Source: Chloroflexota bacterium (GTDB taxonomy: Bacteria; Chloroflexota; Chloroflexia; Thermomicrobiales; UBA6265). Taken from it: 64,000 nt of DNA. Shown here piece by piece: positions 34,985-43,785 of this stretch. The notes below the pieces were generated by a model. It searched no databases. It was given only the letters and a program-made list of their open reading frames with translations, and was not told the origin of the DNA. The DNA lies in contig JAEWEG010000077.1 in assembly GCA_023389575.1 (NCBI GenBank), positions 1-64,000 of the forward strand. The letters run 5' to 3'. How positions within the stretch are numbered: position 1 is the stretch's first letter; every line of letters begins with the position of its first letter. The translations under genes and the position numbers were made by a program.

Positions 34985-35024
34985 ATTATATCGCTAGAGA
35001 TGCATCTGTCAACGATGTATCTCT
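34985..35024 (-). promoter_or_regulatory. Consensus promoter overlapped by a MarR-type operator
   Basis: On the minus strand, TTGACA (35012-35007) and TATAAT (34990-34985) are separated by 16 bases, both exact consensus. AGAGATGCATC (34996-35006) and GATGTATCTCT (35014-35024) form an inverted repeat with one mismatch that covers the spacer and the -35 box. A regulator bound there would block transcription of the two membrane-protein genes. Confidence 0.8.
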
Positions 35025-35069
35025 GGGAGGTGTATGGTTAGCCCATTCCGGAAGGCTGGGAGTACGTGG

Positions 35070-35558
35070 ATGAACATGACGGAACTGATGATGCTGACCC
35101 GCGCGCTGGAACGGTTGGTGCTCACGCACCTGCAACCGGACCCACGGCAGGCCGTGATGGCGAGCCCAGTCGAGATGCTGCTGCTCAGCGAGGTGTATCG
35201 CAATGCCCCGGTGTCCGTTGGGGAACTGCGGCAAAGCACCGGCTTTGCCCAGAGCTACATCTCCACCCTCATCGCCCGGCTCTCCGAACGGGGCCTGCTC
35301 TCGCTCTCCACGGATCCCGCCGACCGTCGGCGCACGCTGGTTTCTCCCCACCCCGGCATGCTCGGGCACCTCTCAACGTCACTCCGGCTCGATGCCCGCC
35401 AGGTCATCGACGACCTCGTCGGAGCCGATGGCTCGTATGCCACCGACGACGTCATTCCAGTGCTGGAGTTCCTGCTGGAACGCGCCCGTGAATCGAGCCC
35501 TTCACTCTCCGACCAGATGGACATGACGAACATTGCCCAGGGTGGTTCCCGGCGCTGA
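35070..35558 (+). CDS. MarR-family transcriptional regulator
   Basis: A 162-residue regulator. The winged helix region APVSVGELRQSTGFAQSYIS, TLIARLSERGLLSLSTDPAD and RRRTLVSPHPG includes the DRRR wing signature. Start ATG 35070 is chosen because GGGAG lies 7 bases upstream; ATG 35034 would add 12 residues and sit almost on its ribosome site. It is divergent from two ABC-2-like genes, with the operator between them. MarR proteins usually repress such neighbours until a small molecule binds. Confidence 0.85.
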   Translation: MNMTELMMLTRALERLVLTHLQPDPRQAVMASPVEMLLLSEVYRNAPVSVGELRQSTGFAQSYISTLIARLSERGLLSLSTDPADRRRTLVSPHPGMLGHLSTSLRLDARQVIDDLVGADGSYATDDVIPVLEFLLERARESSPSLSDQMDMTNIAQGGSRR

Positions 35559-35566
35559 GGGTCCGC

Positions 35567-36439
35567 TCAGGCGTGCTCCAGCGCCTGGCGCAGCATCTGG
35601 CCCTTGAACGGGTCGCGCTCGTGTTTTTCCAGGTCCCGCAGCATCTCGATCAGGTCACCATCCCGCGTCACCACGATCTGCATCGCCACCAGCCCGTACA
35701 GGTCCAGCAACCGGGTGCGGTTCATGAAGTCCTCGATCACCCCGCGCCACGTGACCCGCGCCGGATGCCCCAGCAGCAGGTCGTACAGCCCCAGCAGCAC
35801 CTGCTCGTCCTCGCTCTCGGCGTGGGCCGCGATCAGCAACGGCACCAGCGACTCCGGCAGGTCAACCAGGCTCCGCAACGCCTCCCCCACCAGTTCGCCC
35901 GTTCCGCCTTGCCACGAGGCATAGGCGAACACCGGCGCCATGTTCTGCTGCGCCACCAGCACCTTGATCGCGCTCAGCGCCGGTTCACCCGAGTTCCCGT
36001 TCCGAGGATCGCCAAGGAATCGCGCGGCGTACAGGCCCGCCAGGTCCGGATCGAGGTCGTTCAGCGCCAGCAGCGCCGCCCCCCGCAATTCGGCGCAAAC
36101 CTCGTACATCCCCACCATCTGGTAGCTCACCAGCGCCCGCTGGAGGATTGGCATGTCTCCCGGCTGAACCATCGGGCGCAACGCCCGGATGATCGCCGCG
36201 CGCACCATCCCGCCCGAGTCGTTGCGCTCCGGCGCCTGTTCGCACCACGCATACTTGTCGTGAAGCACTGGCCGCGTGGCCGGGTCGGCCCGCTCCTGAA
36301 GCACCGCCAGCGCCGGACGCACCACCTCCATGTTGGTGGAGGACCGCACAAACTCCTCGGCCAGCGCCGCCTGTCCATCCGGGTCGTCAGCCAGGGCCGC
36401 CAGCGCGTCGAGCCGATCGCGCACGTTCTCGCGGGGCAT
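35567..36439 (-). CDS. Predicted helical-repeat (HEAT-like) protein
   Basis: A 290-residue soluble protein made almost wholly of paired helices, e.g. RLDALAALADDPDGQAALAE, VRAAIIRALRPMVQPGDMPI, RGAALLALNDLDPDLAGLYA, GEALRSLVDLPESLVPLLIA. The repeated spacing of about 35-45 residues resembles HEAT repeats, which form protein-binding solenoids. There is no catalytic motif. ATG 36439 has a perfect AGGAGGA ribosome site directly upstream. Its partner is unknown. It converges with the MarR gene, nine bases apart. Confidence 0.65.
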   Translation of the reverse strand: MPRENVRDRLDALAALADDPDGQAALAEEFVRSSTNMEVVRPALAVLQERADPATRPVLHDKYAWCEQAPERNDSGGMVRAAIIRALRPMVQPGDMPILQRALVSYQMVGMYEVCAELRGAALLALNDLDPDLAGLYAARFLGDPRNGNSGEPALSAIKVLVAQQNMAPVFAYASWQGGTGELVGEALRSLVDLPESLVPLLIAAHAESEDEQVLLGLYDLLLGHPARVTWRGVIEDFMNRTRLLDLYGLVAMQIVVTRDGDLIEMLRDLEKHERDPFKGQMLRQALEHA

Positions 36440-36555
36440 CTTCCTCCTGGCTGGTGATCGCGGTTCTCGTGCTGGCATCGTCATCCTCGCTGGCATACGG
36501 TCCGAAGTCCGAAGACACTGCCACCAGCATAGCCGTTCAGTTCCGGAGCCTGTCC

Positions 36556-37197
36556 ATGCCCAATCAATCCACCGAAACCAGCCGGGTCCAGAAGATCTAC
36601 GACCGCATCGCCCCCGAATGGGATGGCCGTCAGGGCCGCGCCGAGAACAGGATGCTGGGCGACACCATGCGCCAAACCCTCGCCGACCGGCTGCATGGCG
36701 ATGTCCTCGAAATCGGCACGGGAACCGGCGTCACTCTCCGCCACCTGGCCGGCAACACCAGCGTCACCTCGTTCACCGGCACCGACCTCTCGTCCGGCAT
36801 GCTCGACCAGGCCCGGCCCCTCGTCGAGACGGTTCCCTTCCCGGTCACCCTGCGGGAAATGGACGCCGATCACCTCGACTTTCCTGACGCCTCGTTCGAC
36901 ACCGTCACCACCAGCCTGACGCTCTGCACCGTGCCAGACCCCGCCCGCACGCTCCGCGAAATGGCGCGCCTCTGCAAACCAGGCGGAACCATCGCCATCC
37001 TCGAGCACGTCCTCGCCCCCAACCCCATCGTCGCCCTTGGCCTGAAGCTCGTCGCCCCCATCCAGCGGCGCGCCATGGGCTGCAACCTCGATCGCCGCAC
37101 CGACCGCCTGGTCGGCGAACTCGGGTTCCAGGTGGATCACCACGAAAGCCGGTTCCTCGGCATCTTCCACCTCATCATCGCCCGCCCACCCGCCTGA
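36556..37197 (+). CDS. Class I SAM-dependent methyltransferase (UbiE-like)
   Basis: A 213-residue methyltransferase. Motif I VLEIGTGTGVTLRHLAG, an acidic motif II (FTGTDLSSGMLDQA), then LDFPDASFDTVTTSLTLCTV and MARLCKPGGTIAILEHV mirror UbiE/COQ5-type C- or O-methyltransferases. The acceptor is unknown. GGAG lies 8 bases before ATG 36556; the leader TTCCGGAGCCTGTCCATG nearly duplicates that of the YjbR gene at 27971. It is divergent from the HEAT-like gene. Confidence 0.88.
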   Translation: MPNQSTETSRVQKIYDRIAPEWDGRQGRAENRMLGDTMRQTLADRLHGDVLEIGTGTGVTLRHLAGNTSVTSFTGTDLSSGMLDQARPLVETVPFPVTLREMDADHLDFPDASFDTVTTSLTLCTVPDPARTLREMARLCKPGGTIAILEHVLAPNPIVALGLKLVAPIQRRAMGCNLDRRTDRLVGELGFQVDHHESRFLGIFHLIIARPPA

Positions 37198-37300
37198 AAC
37201 GGCGCATCGCAACAGGGAAGAAGCACGCATCGGGCACAGAACATACCCTGTTCATGGGGCACGACGATGCGTGCCACGGCATGAATCCGAAGGAGCGACC

Positions 37301-37762
37301 ATGGTCAAGGTGGTACCGAATCTCTGGTTCAACAACAACGCCGAAGAGGCAGCCGAGTTCTACGTCTCCGTCTTTGACGACGCCGAGATCACGGAGACGA
37401 TGCCGGGCGGCCCCGATGGCAAGGCGTTGGTCGTCTCGATGCGCATCGAAGGGCAGAACGTCACCTTCATCAATGGTGGCCCGATGTTCCCCCAAACCGA
37501 GGCGTTTTCCTTCGAAATCATTTGCGACGGGCAGGCGGAGGTCGATCGCTACTGGGACGCCCTGCTCGCCGGTGGAGGCGCGCCCACGCAATGCGGCTGG
37601 CTGAAGGACCAGTTCGGCCTCTCCTGGCAGGTGGTGCCAAGGCAGTTCCTGGAACTGGTGTCCGATCCCGACCCCGAAAAGGTTGGCCGTGTCATGGCCG
37701 CCATGATGGAGATGGTCAAGCTCGACGTCGCTGAACTCGAAAAGGCCGCCCAGGCCGCATGA
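37301..37762 (+). CDS. VOC-family (PhnB-like) protein
   Basis: A 153-residue glyoxalase/VOC-fold protein of the PhnB/3-dmu-9_3-mt group: VVPNLWFNNNAEEAAEFYVS, FNGG-like FINGGPMFPQTEAFSF, VDRYWDALLAGGGAPTQCGW, LKDQFGLSWQVVPRQFLEL. Such proteins are of uncertain activity. AAGGAG precedes ATG 37301. The stop overlaps the DUF1801 start by four bases, so they form a coupled pair. Confidence 0.88.
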   Translation: MVKVVPNLWFNNNAEEAAEFYVSVFDDAEITETMPGGPDGKALVVSMRIEGQNVTFINGGPMFPQTEAFSFEIICDGQAEVDRYWDALLAGGGAPTQCGWLKDQFGLSWQVVPRQFLELVSDPDPEKVGRVMAAMMEMVKLDVAELEKAAQAA

Positions 37763-38157
37763 CCGGATCACCCCAGGCAAGCGAGACCGGTGAGGTGGCG
37801 GCGTTCATGGCCTCGCTGGACCATCCGCTCAACCCCGGAATCGAGACCATCCGCCACGCCATTCTCGCCCTCGATCCCGCCATCACCGAGCGCGTCAAAT
37901 GGAAGGCACCAGCCTTCAGCTTCGATAATGACCGCCTCACCTTCAACCTCCGTCATCCTGGGCGCATCCAGATCATCCTCCACCGTGGCGCGAAGGTGAA
38001 GGACACCACCGGCTTCACGTTTTCCGATCCAACAGGCCTCATTGCCTGGGCATCGCCAGACCGTGGCATCGTCACCTTCGCCAGCATCGAGCAGGTTGAC
38101 CTCCACCTCGACGACCTCGCTCCCGTCCTGCTCGACTGGCTGAACGCCACCCGCTAG
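37759..38157 (+). CDS. DUF1801 (YdhG-like) protein
   Basis: A 132-residue DUF1801-fold protein: SLDHPLNPGIETIRHAILAL, ITERVKWKAPAFSFDND, FNLRHPGRIQIILHRGAKVK, GLIAWASPDRGIVTFAS. The family has an iron-chaperone-like fold but no agreed activity. It is translationally coupled to the VOC gene (ATGA) and followed by a strong terminator, closing a two-gene unit. Confidence 0.85.
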   Translation: MTGSPQASETGEVAAFMASLDHPLNPGIETIRHAILALDPAITERVKWKAPAFSFDNDRLTFNLRHPGRIQIILHRGAKVKDTTGFTFSDPTGLIAWASPDRGIVTFASIEQVDLHLDDLAPVLLDWLNATR

Positions 38158-38183
38158 ATCAGCGTCCTCCACTCCCATTCCCC

Positions 38184-38227
38184 GCGCGGCGATGCCAGTC
38201 CTCCCCTCCGGACTGGCATCGCCGCGC
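38184..38227. terminator. Perfect 18-bp stem-loop
   Basis: GCGCGGCGATGCCAGTCC (38184-38201), loop TCCCCTCC, GGACTGGCATCGCCGCGC (38210-38227), 27 bases after the DUF1801 stop. It is closely related to the hairpin at 42380. Confidence 0.75.
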
Positions 38228-38370
38228 CTGGGGCGCTGTATCCGCGCGCCGAATGCCCCAATGGGTGGAGGCGATGGCCCCCGGATTGCTCAGCCTGCCG
38301 CCCCCCTCTATACTCTCCGCTAGGTCACAATGAATGAACCATACGCTCAATCCCCATCGGAGAGCCCTCC

Positions 38371-40908
38371 ATGTCCCCGGGATCATCTCGACTTTCACGC
38401 CGTTCACTGGTCGCCGCGACGGCGGCTGGAGCTGCATCACTTGTCTTGATCGCGGCTTCTCCCGATAGCCAGCAAGCTGTTGCCGCCCAGTCGAACTCCA
38501 ACGAGGTCGAGTTGTTGTGGAAGTTCCAGACGGGCGACTGGCACAGAAAACATGATCCTGGTGCCGGGAAGAAGTCCGCCGTCTTGATCTATTCCGGCTA
38601 TGTGTTTGCGCTCGATCCTGATTCTGGCAACCATGTCTGGCGAGAGAAAGTGAACGTCAACGATTCGGCATTCATCGTTGACGGCGGAGTATTTCTTGAC
38701 GATGGCGGAATAGCGCGCCTGGACCCAAGGTCCGGGGCTCAACGCTGGCGCGTCACGGTACCGGGCGTCATGTCCGGAGCGGTTGTGATAGGGGAAACGG
38801 TCTATATCGGTGCTCGTGGTGGCACCTGCCATGCCGTTGACGCGGAGACGGGCAATGAACGCTGGCGGTCTGTTCCCGACCCCGCTTCACCTGAGTCGCG
38901 AGAAATCCACCCGAGGGCAATGGCCGGCGGACTGGCGTTTTTCGACACATTCGATGGAGCCATTGGAACCGCCTTCGCGCTGGATTCCGATACTGGGGCC
39001 GAGCAGTGGCGCTATGAAGGCAGCGGTACTTTCTCGGTGCAAACCGCGGTCGATACCTCAGTCCTGATCGAGGGCTACGACAGCGAGTGGTATCTGCTTG
39101 TGCTGGATGCGGCAACCGGTAGCCCCCGCTGGCGTCTCAATTTTGGCTCCTCTTCGCCATTCCTGACATCTGCGGATGACATCTGCTTCTTCATCAGCGA
39201 CGGCGCCGACCAGCAACGCTATCTGACAGCGGTGGATATTCGCACCGGTTCAGAACGTTGGCGGTTGGCCACGGACACAAAAGTCTGGACAACTCCCATT
39301 TTGTCTGAAGGTGTGGTGTACGTCGGTAGTGGTGGAGGAACTGTCTTCGCGGTCGACGCTGAAAGTGGTTCGGTACAGTGGCGGTTTCAGACTGAAGGCG
39401 TGGTTCCGTCGGGGTTGGTTCTGCTCGACGACGTGCTTTACTTCGGCAACGAGGGCTACGGTTTTGCCTTGGACGCCAGGAATGGAGAGGAGCGCTGGCG
39501 GTTCGCTACCGGTCAAACCGCGGGTCCTTCCCCAGTCGTGGCGAATGGTTCTCTCTTCTGGAAGTGCGGCGATGGAATTATCGTCATGCTTGACGAGAAC
39601 GGAGACGAGCGCTGGCGGTTTACGACTGACATGGCAATCGAGGCGGCTCCACTGGTGGTCGATGGCACGCTCTATGTTGGCAGTGGCGATAGTCATGTCT
39701 ATGCACTGGAAAGACTGACCGGAAAAGAGTCCTGGAGATTTCGAACCCAAGGCAGCGTCGTCACATCACCAGTTTCGGTGGATGACATCATCTGCTTTGG
39801 CAGTAACGATGGGACGGCATACGCGCTCCATGCCACTTCTGGAGAAGAAGCATGGAGCCTCCCAACTGGCTCCTCCATAAGCAGACTCCCTATTGTCTAC
39901 AGGGACGAAATAATGTTCAGCAACGACAACGGCGTGGTTGCGGCCGATGCCGAGAATGGAACCGAACTCTGGAGGTTTGATGCCGAAGGAACTTTGGTGG
40001 ATTCTCCCGTGGTTATCAACTCCACCGTCTATGTGGCCAGCAGCGGAATGATCTCTGCGATGGGAGCTGGTTCAGGGATCGACTATTGGTCCTTTGATAC
40101 ATCCGTGGACCCTGTCAAATTCCTCAGTGTTACTGACGATGTTGTTCTGGTGGTAACCGATAGCGGCGAATTCTATACACTCTTCACTGGATCCGCCGCT
40201 GGAAACTGGTATCTCGACTCTCAGTTTGGGGTGTACACACCGCCAATGGTCATCGAAGACACGGTATATGTTGGCGTTAACTGGGAGGGTCTCTACGCTC
40301 TCGATGCATCGACCGGGACAATCCACTGGCGCAACGAAGTCGGTTCGGGATCGTGGGGTGAGACGCTCGCATCGCCGGTCACCATGAGCGATGGCGTCCT
40401 GTTTGTTGGTGGTATCGGGAAGGTCCTGGCCATCAACGCAACGTACGGAGTCACCCTCTGGGAGTACTCGACCTTCAACATGATGTCCACCACGCCGGTC
40501 ATTTTTCGCGGGACGGTGTACGTGGCGAGCGACAATGGCACGGTCTTCGCCCTGGACGTACTGTCTGGAACCGAACACTGGCGCTACGACATCGGTGCAC
40601 CGGTCACGTCGCCGCCGACCGTGGCTGACAACATTGTCTATGTCACAAGTTGGGACGGAGCGGTGTATGCCTTTCCTACCGTATCACCACCGCTCAGCGC
40701 GGGCATCGCGGCGGTAATCGTGACAGAAACTTTCATTCGCGCCGAAGCACTCGCGACAAGCGACGTGGTCACCCAACTCGAAGTCGGGACCGAGGTCTAC
40801 ATCTCCGACAATCCGATTCACTCCGGCGGCATTACCTGGTGGCCAGTGATCGCACCTGATGGCAGTACCGGCTGGGTCGATGGCTCAACGCTAAACGGCC
40901 TGCCATAG
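38371..40908 (+). CDS. Exported PQQ-type beta-propeller protein (double propeller) with SH3b domain
   Basis: An 845-residue protein with a Tat signal (SRRSLVAATAAGAASLVLIA). About 17 PQQ-like blades can be counted by the recurrent G-x-E-x-W-R motif, enough for two eight-bladed propellers. Residues about 775-845 form an SH3b domain (VVTQLEVGTEVYISDNPIHS, GGITWWPVIAPDGSTGWVDG). There is no visible catalytic Asp/Cys set of quinoprotein dehydrogenases, so a binding or scaffold role is likelier. Third-position GC is lower than in the flanking genes. It is 21 bases upstream of a shorter paralogue. Confidence 0.85.
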   Translation: MSPGSSRLSRRSLVAATAAGAASLVLIAASPDSQQAVAAQSNSNEVELLWKFQTGDWHRKHDPGAGKKSAVLIYSGYVFALDPDSGNHVWREKVNVNDSAFIVDGGVFLDDGGIARLDPRSGAQRWRVTVPGVMSGAVVIGETVYIGARGGTCHAVDAETGNERWRSVPDPASPESREIHPRAMAGGLAFFDTFDGAIGTAFALDSDTGAEQWRYEGSGTFSVQTAVDTSVLIEGYDSEWYLLVLDAATGSPRWRLNFGSSSPFLTSADDICFFISDGADQQRYLTAVDIRTGSERWRLATDTKVWTTPILSEGVVYVGSGGGTVFAVDAESGSVQWRFQTEGVVPSGLVLLDDVLYFGNEGYGFALDARNGEERWRFATGQTAGPSPVVANGSLFWKCGDGIIVMLDENGDERWRFTTDMAIEAAPLVVDGTLYVGSGDSHVYALERLTGKESWRFRTQGSVVTSPVSVDDIICFGSNDGTAYALHATSGEEAWSLPTGSSISRLPIVYRDEIMFSNDNGVVAADAENGTELWRFDAEGTLVDSPVVINSTVYVASSGMISAMGAGSGIDYWSFDTSVDPVKFLSVTDDVVLVVTDSGEFYTLFTGSAAGNWYLDSQFGVYTPPMVIEDTVYVGVNWEGLYALDASTGTIHWRNEVGSGSWGETLASPVTMSDGVLFVGGIGKVLAINATYGVTLWEYSTFNMMSTTPVIFRGTVYVASDNGTVFALDVLSGTEHWRYDIGAPVTSPPTVADNIVYVTSWDGAVYAFPTVSPPLSAGIAAVIVTETFIRAEALATSDVVTQLEVGTEVYISDNPIHSGGITWWPVIAPDGSTGWVDGSTLNGLP

Positions 40909-40929
40909 ATAGGCACGATAGGAATTCAC

Positions 40930-42372
40930 ATGCTCGATCGACGTTACCTCCTAAAGGCGGCCTCCGCGTTGTCAGCAGGCCTGGCTGGAATCTCACTACT
41001 CCCTCGCGCCGGTGCGGCCCAGGACAGCGGCCCGGGCTCGATCCGGTGGACGTTCACGCCCGATGAGGTCGGGGGGTCTGGTCTGGAGCTAAAGGACGAC
41101 ACGCTGTACACGATGGGGGCTTCCACCCTGTACGCCCTGGATGCCCGTTCCGGAGCCGAACGCTGGCGGGTTGGCTCGGAACGTTGGGGCGTCGAAGCCC
41201 AGGGGCAAACGCATGTGTTCCCAGCGCTCGGAGCCAGCACCGTCTATGGCGTGACCGCGAGTAGGTACTACGCAACCGTGTACGCGATCGACATCGCGTC
41301 AGGGGAAGAGCGCTGGGCCATAGAGTCCGATTCCGAAAGTTTGTTCGAACCGACCGAAGTCGATGGCACGGTCTACCTCGGCAAGGACGGATACGCCCTG
41401 TGCGCGCTGGATCCACTCACGGGAGAGGAGAAATGGCGCGCCACGTTGTCAGGCGGGGTAGTCTTCGCCCCGCTCATCCACGAGGGCACCCTCTACGCCG
41501 GCTGTTTCGGTGGCACCCTGTATGCGCTGGATGTCACCACCGGAACCGAGCTCTGGCGATATTCCGCGGGAAATCGCCTTGTGACTCCCGAGGCCGTGGT
41601 TGACGGGATGGTCTATACCGGAGGCGACGACGCGTATGTGCATGCGTTGGACGCGGTGACCGGGACCGAGCTTTGGCGAGCGGCCCTGCAAGATCAGATG
41701 ACCGACCGACCGACGTTCGCCAATGGCACGGTGTATGCCAAGGACTTCAACTTCGCCGTGTATGCACTCGACGCGGCCACCGGCGCCGAACGATGGCGAT
41801 TTCCCATCGCGGCTCAGGTGTTTCCCTCTCGGCCAGCGGAAATAGAGGGGACGGTCTTTCTCAGCAGCTACGACGGGAATCTCTATGCGCTGGATGCGCT
41901 AACCGGCACCGAGCGTTGGAGATACGAAGCAACCGGCTCCATCATGGCGCCGCCGCTGGTCGTCGACGGCACCATTTACATCGGGGACAACCAAACCACG
42001 AACCTGTACGCCGTCGATTCCGAGTCCGGTGTCGAACGCTGGCGCGTTGAACTGGAGGGAACGTCTTACTCCGCGCCAGTTCCCGTTGGCGACACGATCT
42101 GTGTCAGTGACGGATACGGCATTCACGCGATCGTGGCGGAAACGCCACACCTGCCGTCTCCGGAGGTCGGAGGAACGGCCGTGGTCGTGACCGAAACCCC
42201 GCTTCGAGCCGCGCCACTCGCCGCCGGCAGCGTGATCGAAACGCTCCCGGCGGGAATGATGGTCGAGATCACCGGGGAACCGGCCGAAACGGGAGGCATT
42301 ACCTGGTGGCCGGTGACCACACCGGACGGGACGACCGGCTGGGTCGATGGAAACGCGCTGACGAAGACGTAG
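40930..42372 (+). CDS. Exported PQQ-type beta-propeller protein (single propeller) with SH3b domain
   Basis: A 480-residue paralogue of the previous gene. Tat-type signal: LDRRYLLKAASALSAGLAGI. About eight blades are visible (AERWRVGS, EERWAIES, EEKWRATL, TELWRYSA, TELWRAAL, AERWRFPI, TERWRYEA, VERWRVEL), fitting one propeller. The C-terminal SH3b domain (VIETLPAGMMVEITGEPAET, GGITWWPVTTPDGTTGWVDG) is nearly identical to that of its neighbour. It is more GC-rich than the first copy. AGGAATT precedes the ATG, and a terminator follows. Confidence 0.85.
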   Translation: MLDRRYLLKAASALSAGLAGISLLPRAGAAQDSGPGSIRWTFTPDEVGGSGLELKDDTLYTMGASTLYALDARSGAERWRVGSERWGVEAQGQTHVFPALGASTVYGVTASRYYATVYAIDIASGEERWAIESDSESLFEPTEVDGTVYLGKDGYALCALDPLTGEEKWRATLSGGVVFAPLIHEGTLYAGCFGGTLYALDVTTGTELWRYSAGNRLVTPEAVVDGMVYTGGDDAYVHALDAVTGTELWRAALQDQMTDRPTFANGTVYAKDFNFAVYALDAATGAERWRFPIAAQVFPSRPAEIEGTVFLSSYDGNLYALDALTGTERWRYEATGSIMAPPLVVDGTIYIGDNQTTNLYAVDSESGVERWRVELEGTSYSAPVPVGDTICVSDGYGIHAIVAETPHLPSPEVGGTAVVVTETPLRAAPLAAGSVIETLPAGMMVEITGEPAETGGITWWPVTTPDGTTGWVDGNALTKT

Positions 42373-42379
42373 AACCATG

Positions 42380-42415
42380 GGCGATGCCGGTCCTTCCTTC
42401 CGGACCGGCATCGCC
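42380..42415. terminator. 14-bp stem-loop after the PQQ genes
   Basis: GGCGATGCCGGTCC (42380-42393), loop TTCCTTCC, GGACCGGCATCGCC (42402-42415), 7 bases after the stop at 42372. The stem differs from the 38184 hairpin by one compensated base pair within the shared 14 bp. Confidence 0.75.
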
Positions 42416-42500
42416 GCCCTCGGGCCCCTTCCCCAGGCGAGGCACTCGGGCTACGATGGCTCCCTTCGACCTGTCGTCATCACCGCGAGGATTGCCCGTC

Positions 42501-43418
42501 GTGACCACCCACAACTTCCAGCCAGACCACTACTTCACCACCATGGGCGCCCACCCGCCCGTGCTCACGGTCCAGCCCGGCGACACCATCGCCACCACCA
42601 CCGTCGATGCCCGCGGCCGCGACCACACCGACGAACAGATCACCCCGCGCGGCAACCCGCAAACCGGTCCCTTCTTCGTCGAGGGCGCCGAACCCGGCGA
42701 CACCCTCGTCGTCCGCATCGAAAAGCTGCTGCCGAACCGTGCCACCGGCTGGTCGGCGTCCGTCCTCGCCGAAAACGTCGTCGATCCCGAGTTCGTCCGC
42801 GAACTGCCTCCCCAAAACACCATCACCTGGACCATCGATCACGAGAACCATACCGCTACCCCCGAAACACCCATCCCCGGCCTCGAATCCCTCGTCCTTC
42901 CCTGGGAACCCATGCTTGGCTGCTTCGGCGTCGCGGCCCGGGGCGGCCAGTTCATTTCCACCGCCACCTCCGCCCAGCACGGCGGCAACATGGACTACCG
43001 GGGCTTCACCGAAGGCGCCACCGCCTACTTCCCGGTCTTCGAACCGGGAGCCCTCTTCCACCTTGGAGACGGCCACGCCACCCAGGGCTGCGGTGAAATC
43101 TCCGGCACCGGCATCGAAATCTCGATGGACGTGCAGGTAACCGTCGACCTCATCAAGGGCAAGCAAAGCGGTTGGCCACGCGGCGAAAACGCGGAGTACA
43201 TCTTCACCGCCGGAAACGCCCGCCCGCTCGACCAGGCCCTGCAGCACGCCACCACCGAAATGGTCCGCTGGCTGAAGCAGGACTACGGGCTCGATGCCGT
43301 CGCCGCCAGCACCCTCCTCGGCCAGTGCGTGGAATACGACGTCGGCAACGTCTACGACCCTGCCTACACCATGATCTGCAAGGTGCCGAAGCGGATCCTC
43401 GCCTCGCTCAAGGGCTAA
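42501..43418 (+). CDS. Acetamidase/formamidase family protein
   Basis: A 305-residue enzyme of the FmdA/AmdA family, which hydrolyses formamide or acetamide to ammonia and the acid. Signatures: GNPQTGPFFVEGAEPGDTLV, PMLGCFGVAARGGQFISTAT, SAQHGGNMDYRGF and HLGDGHATQGCGEISGTGIE (the family's conserved LGDxHxxQGxGE). The start is GTG 42501 with GAGGA upstream; an in-frame extension to 42306 lies in the terminator region and is noncoding. No transporter or amide-related gene is adjacent. Confidence 0.9.
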   Translation: MTTHNFQPDHYFTTMGAHPPVLTVQPGDTIATTTVDARGRDHTDEQITPRGNPQTGPFFVEGAEPGDTLVVRIEKLLPNRATGWSASVLAENVVDPEFVRELPPQNTITWTIDHENHTATPETPIPGLESLVLPWEPMLGCFGVAARGGQFISTATSAQHGGNMDYRGFTEGATAYFPVFEPGALFHLGDGHATQGCGEISGTGIEISMDVQVTVDLIKGKQSGWPRGENAEYIFTAGNARPLDQALQHATTEMVRWLKQDYGLDAVAASTLLGQCVEYDVGNVYDPAYTMICKVPKRILASLKG

Positions 43419-43785
43419 CCTCCCGCGGCCACCACGCCCCTGAACCAGACCTCATCTCCACCGCCACGGGCCCGCCAGCCCGTGCCGGTGGTCGCGTTTG
43501 GGCTCCCTTCCTGGCGATTCCTTCGCCAGCCCAAACGGGCCCGGTCGCCATGTATGCATTTCCCGTGTATTCCCCGAAGTGAATGGTTATGTATTTCCAA
43601 CGGGAGTAGGGTTGGTGCTCTACCAGGGGATTCAGTCCCGGTACCGGGCTCGGAACGGCCGATCCGGGTCCACGGACCAGCTTCACTGGAAGGAAGGAAC
43701 ACCCAGGCGAGGGTCATCACAGGCCTTTCCGCTCCCCAGCAGTATTGGTACCCGTTCAAGACCATTCCACGAGGAGGAAATGACC
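43419..43785. other. Intergenic region, no gene seen
   Basis: About 370 bases between the formamidase-type gene and the three-gene envelope cluster. The frame of the following gene stays open through it, but the translated segment has no domain and precedes a good ribosome site (GAGGAGGAA at 43771). A promoter for the cluster is expected here but no clear consensus was found. Confidence 0.5.

Noticed and set aside
38371..40908. Quinoprotein alcohol dehydrogenase
   Set aside because: PQQ-like blades are present but the disulfide of adjacent Cys and the catalytic Asp region of quinoprotein dehydrogenases are not visible.
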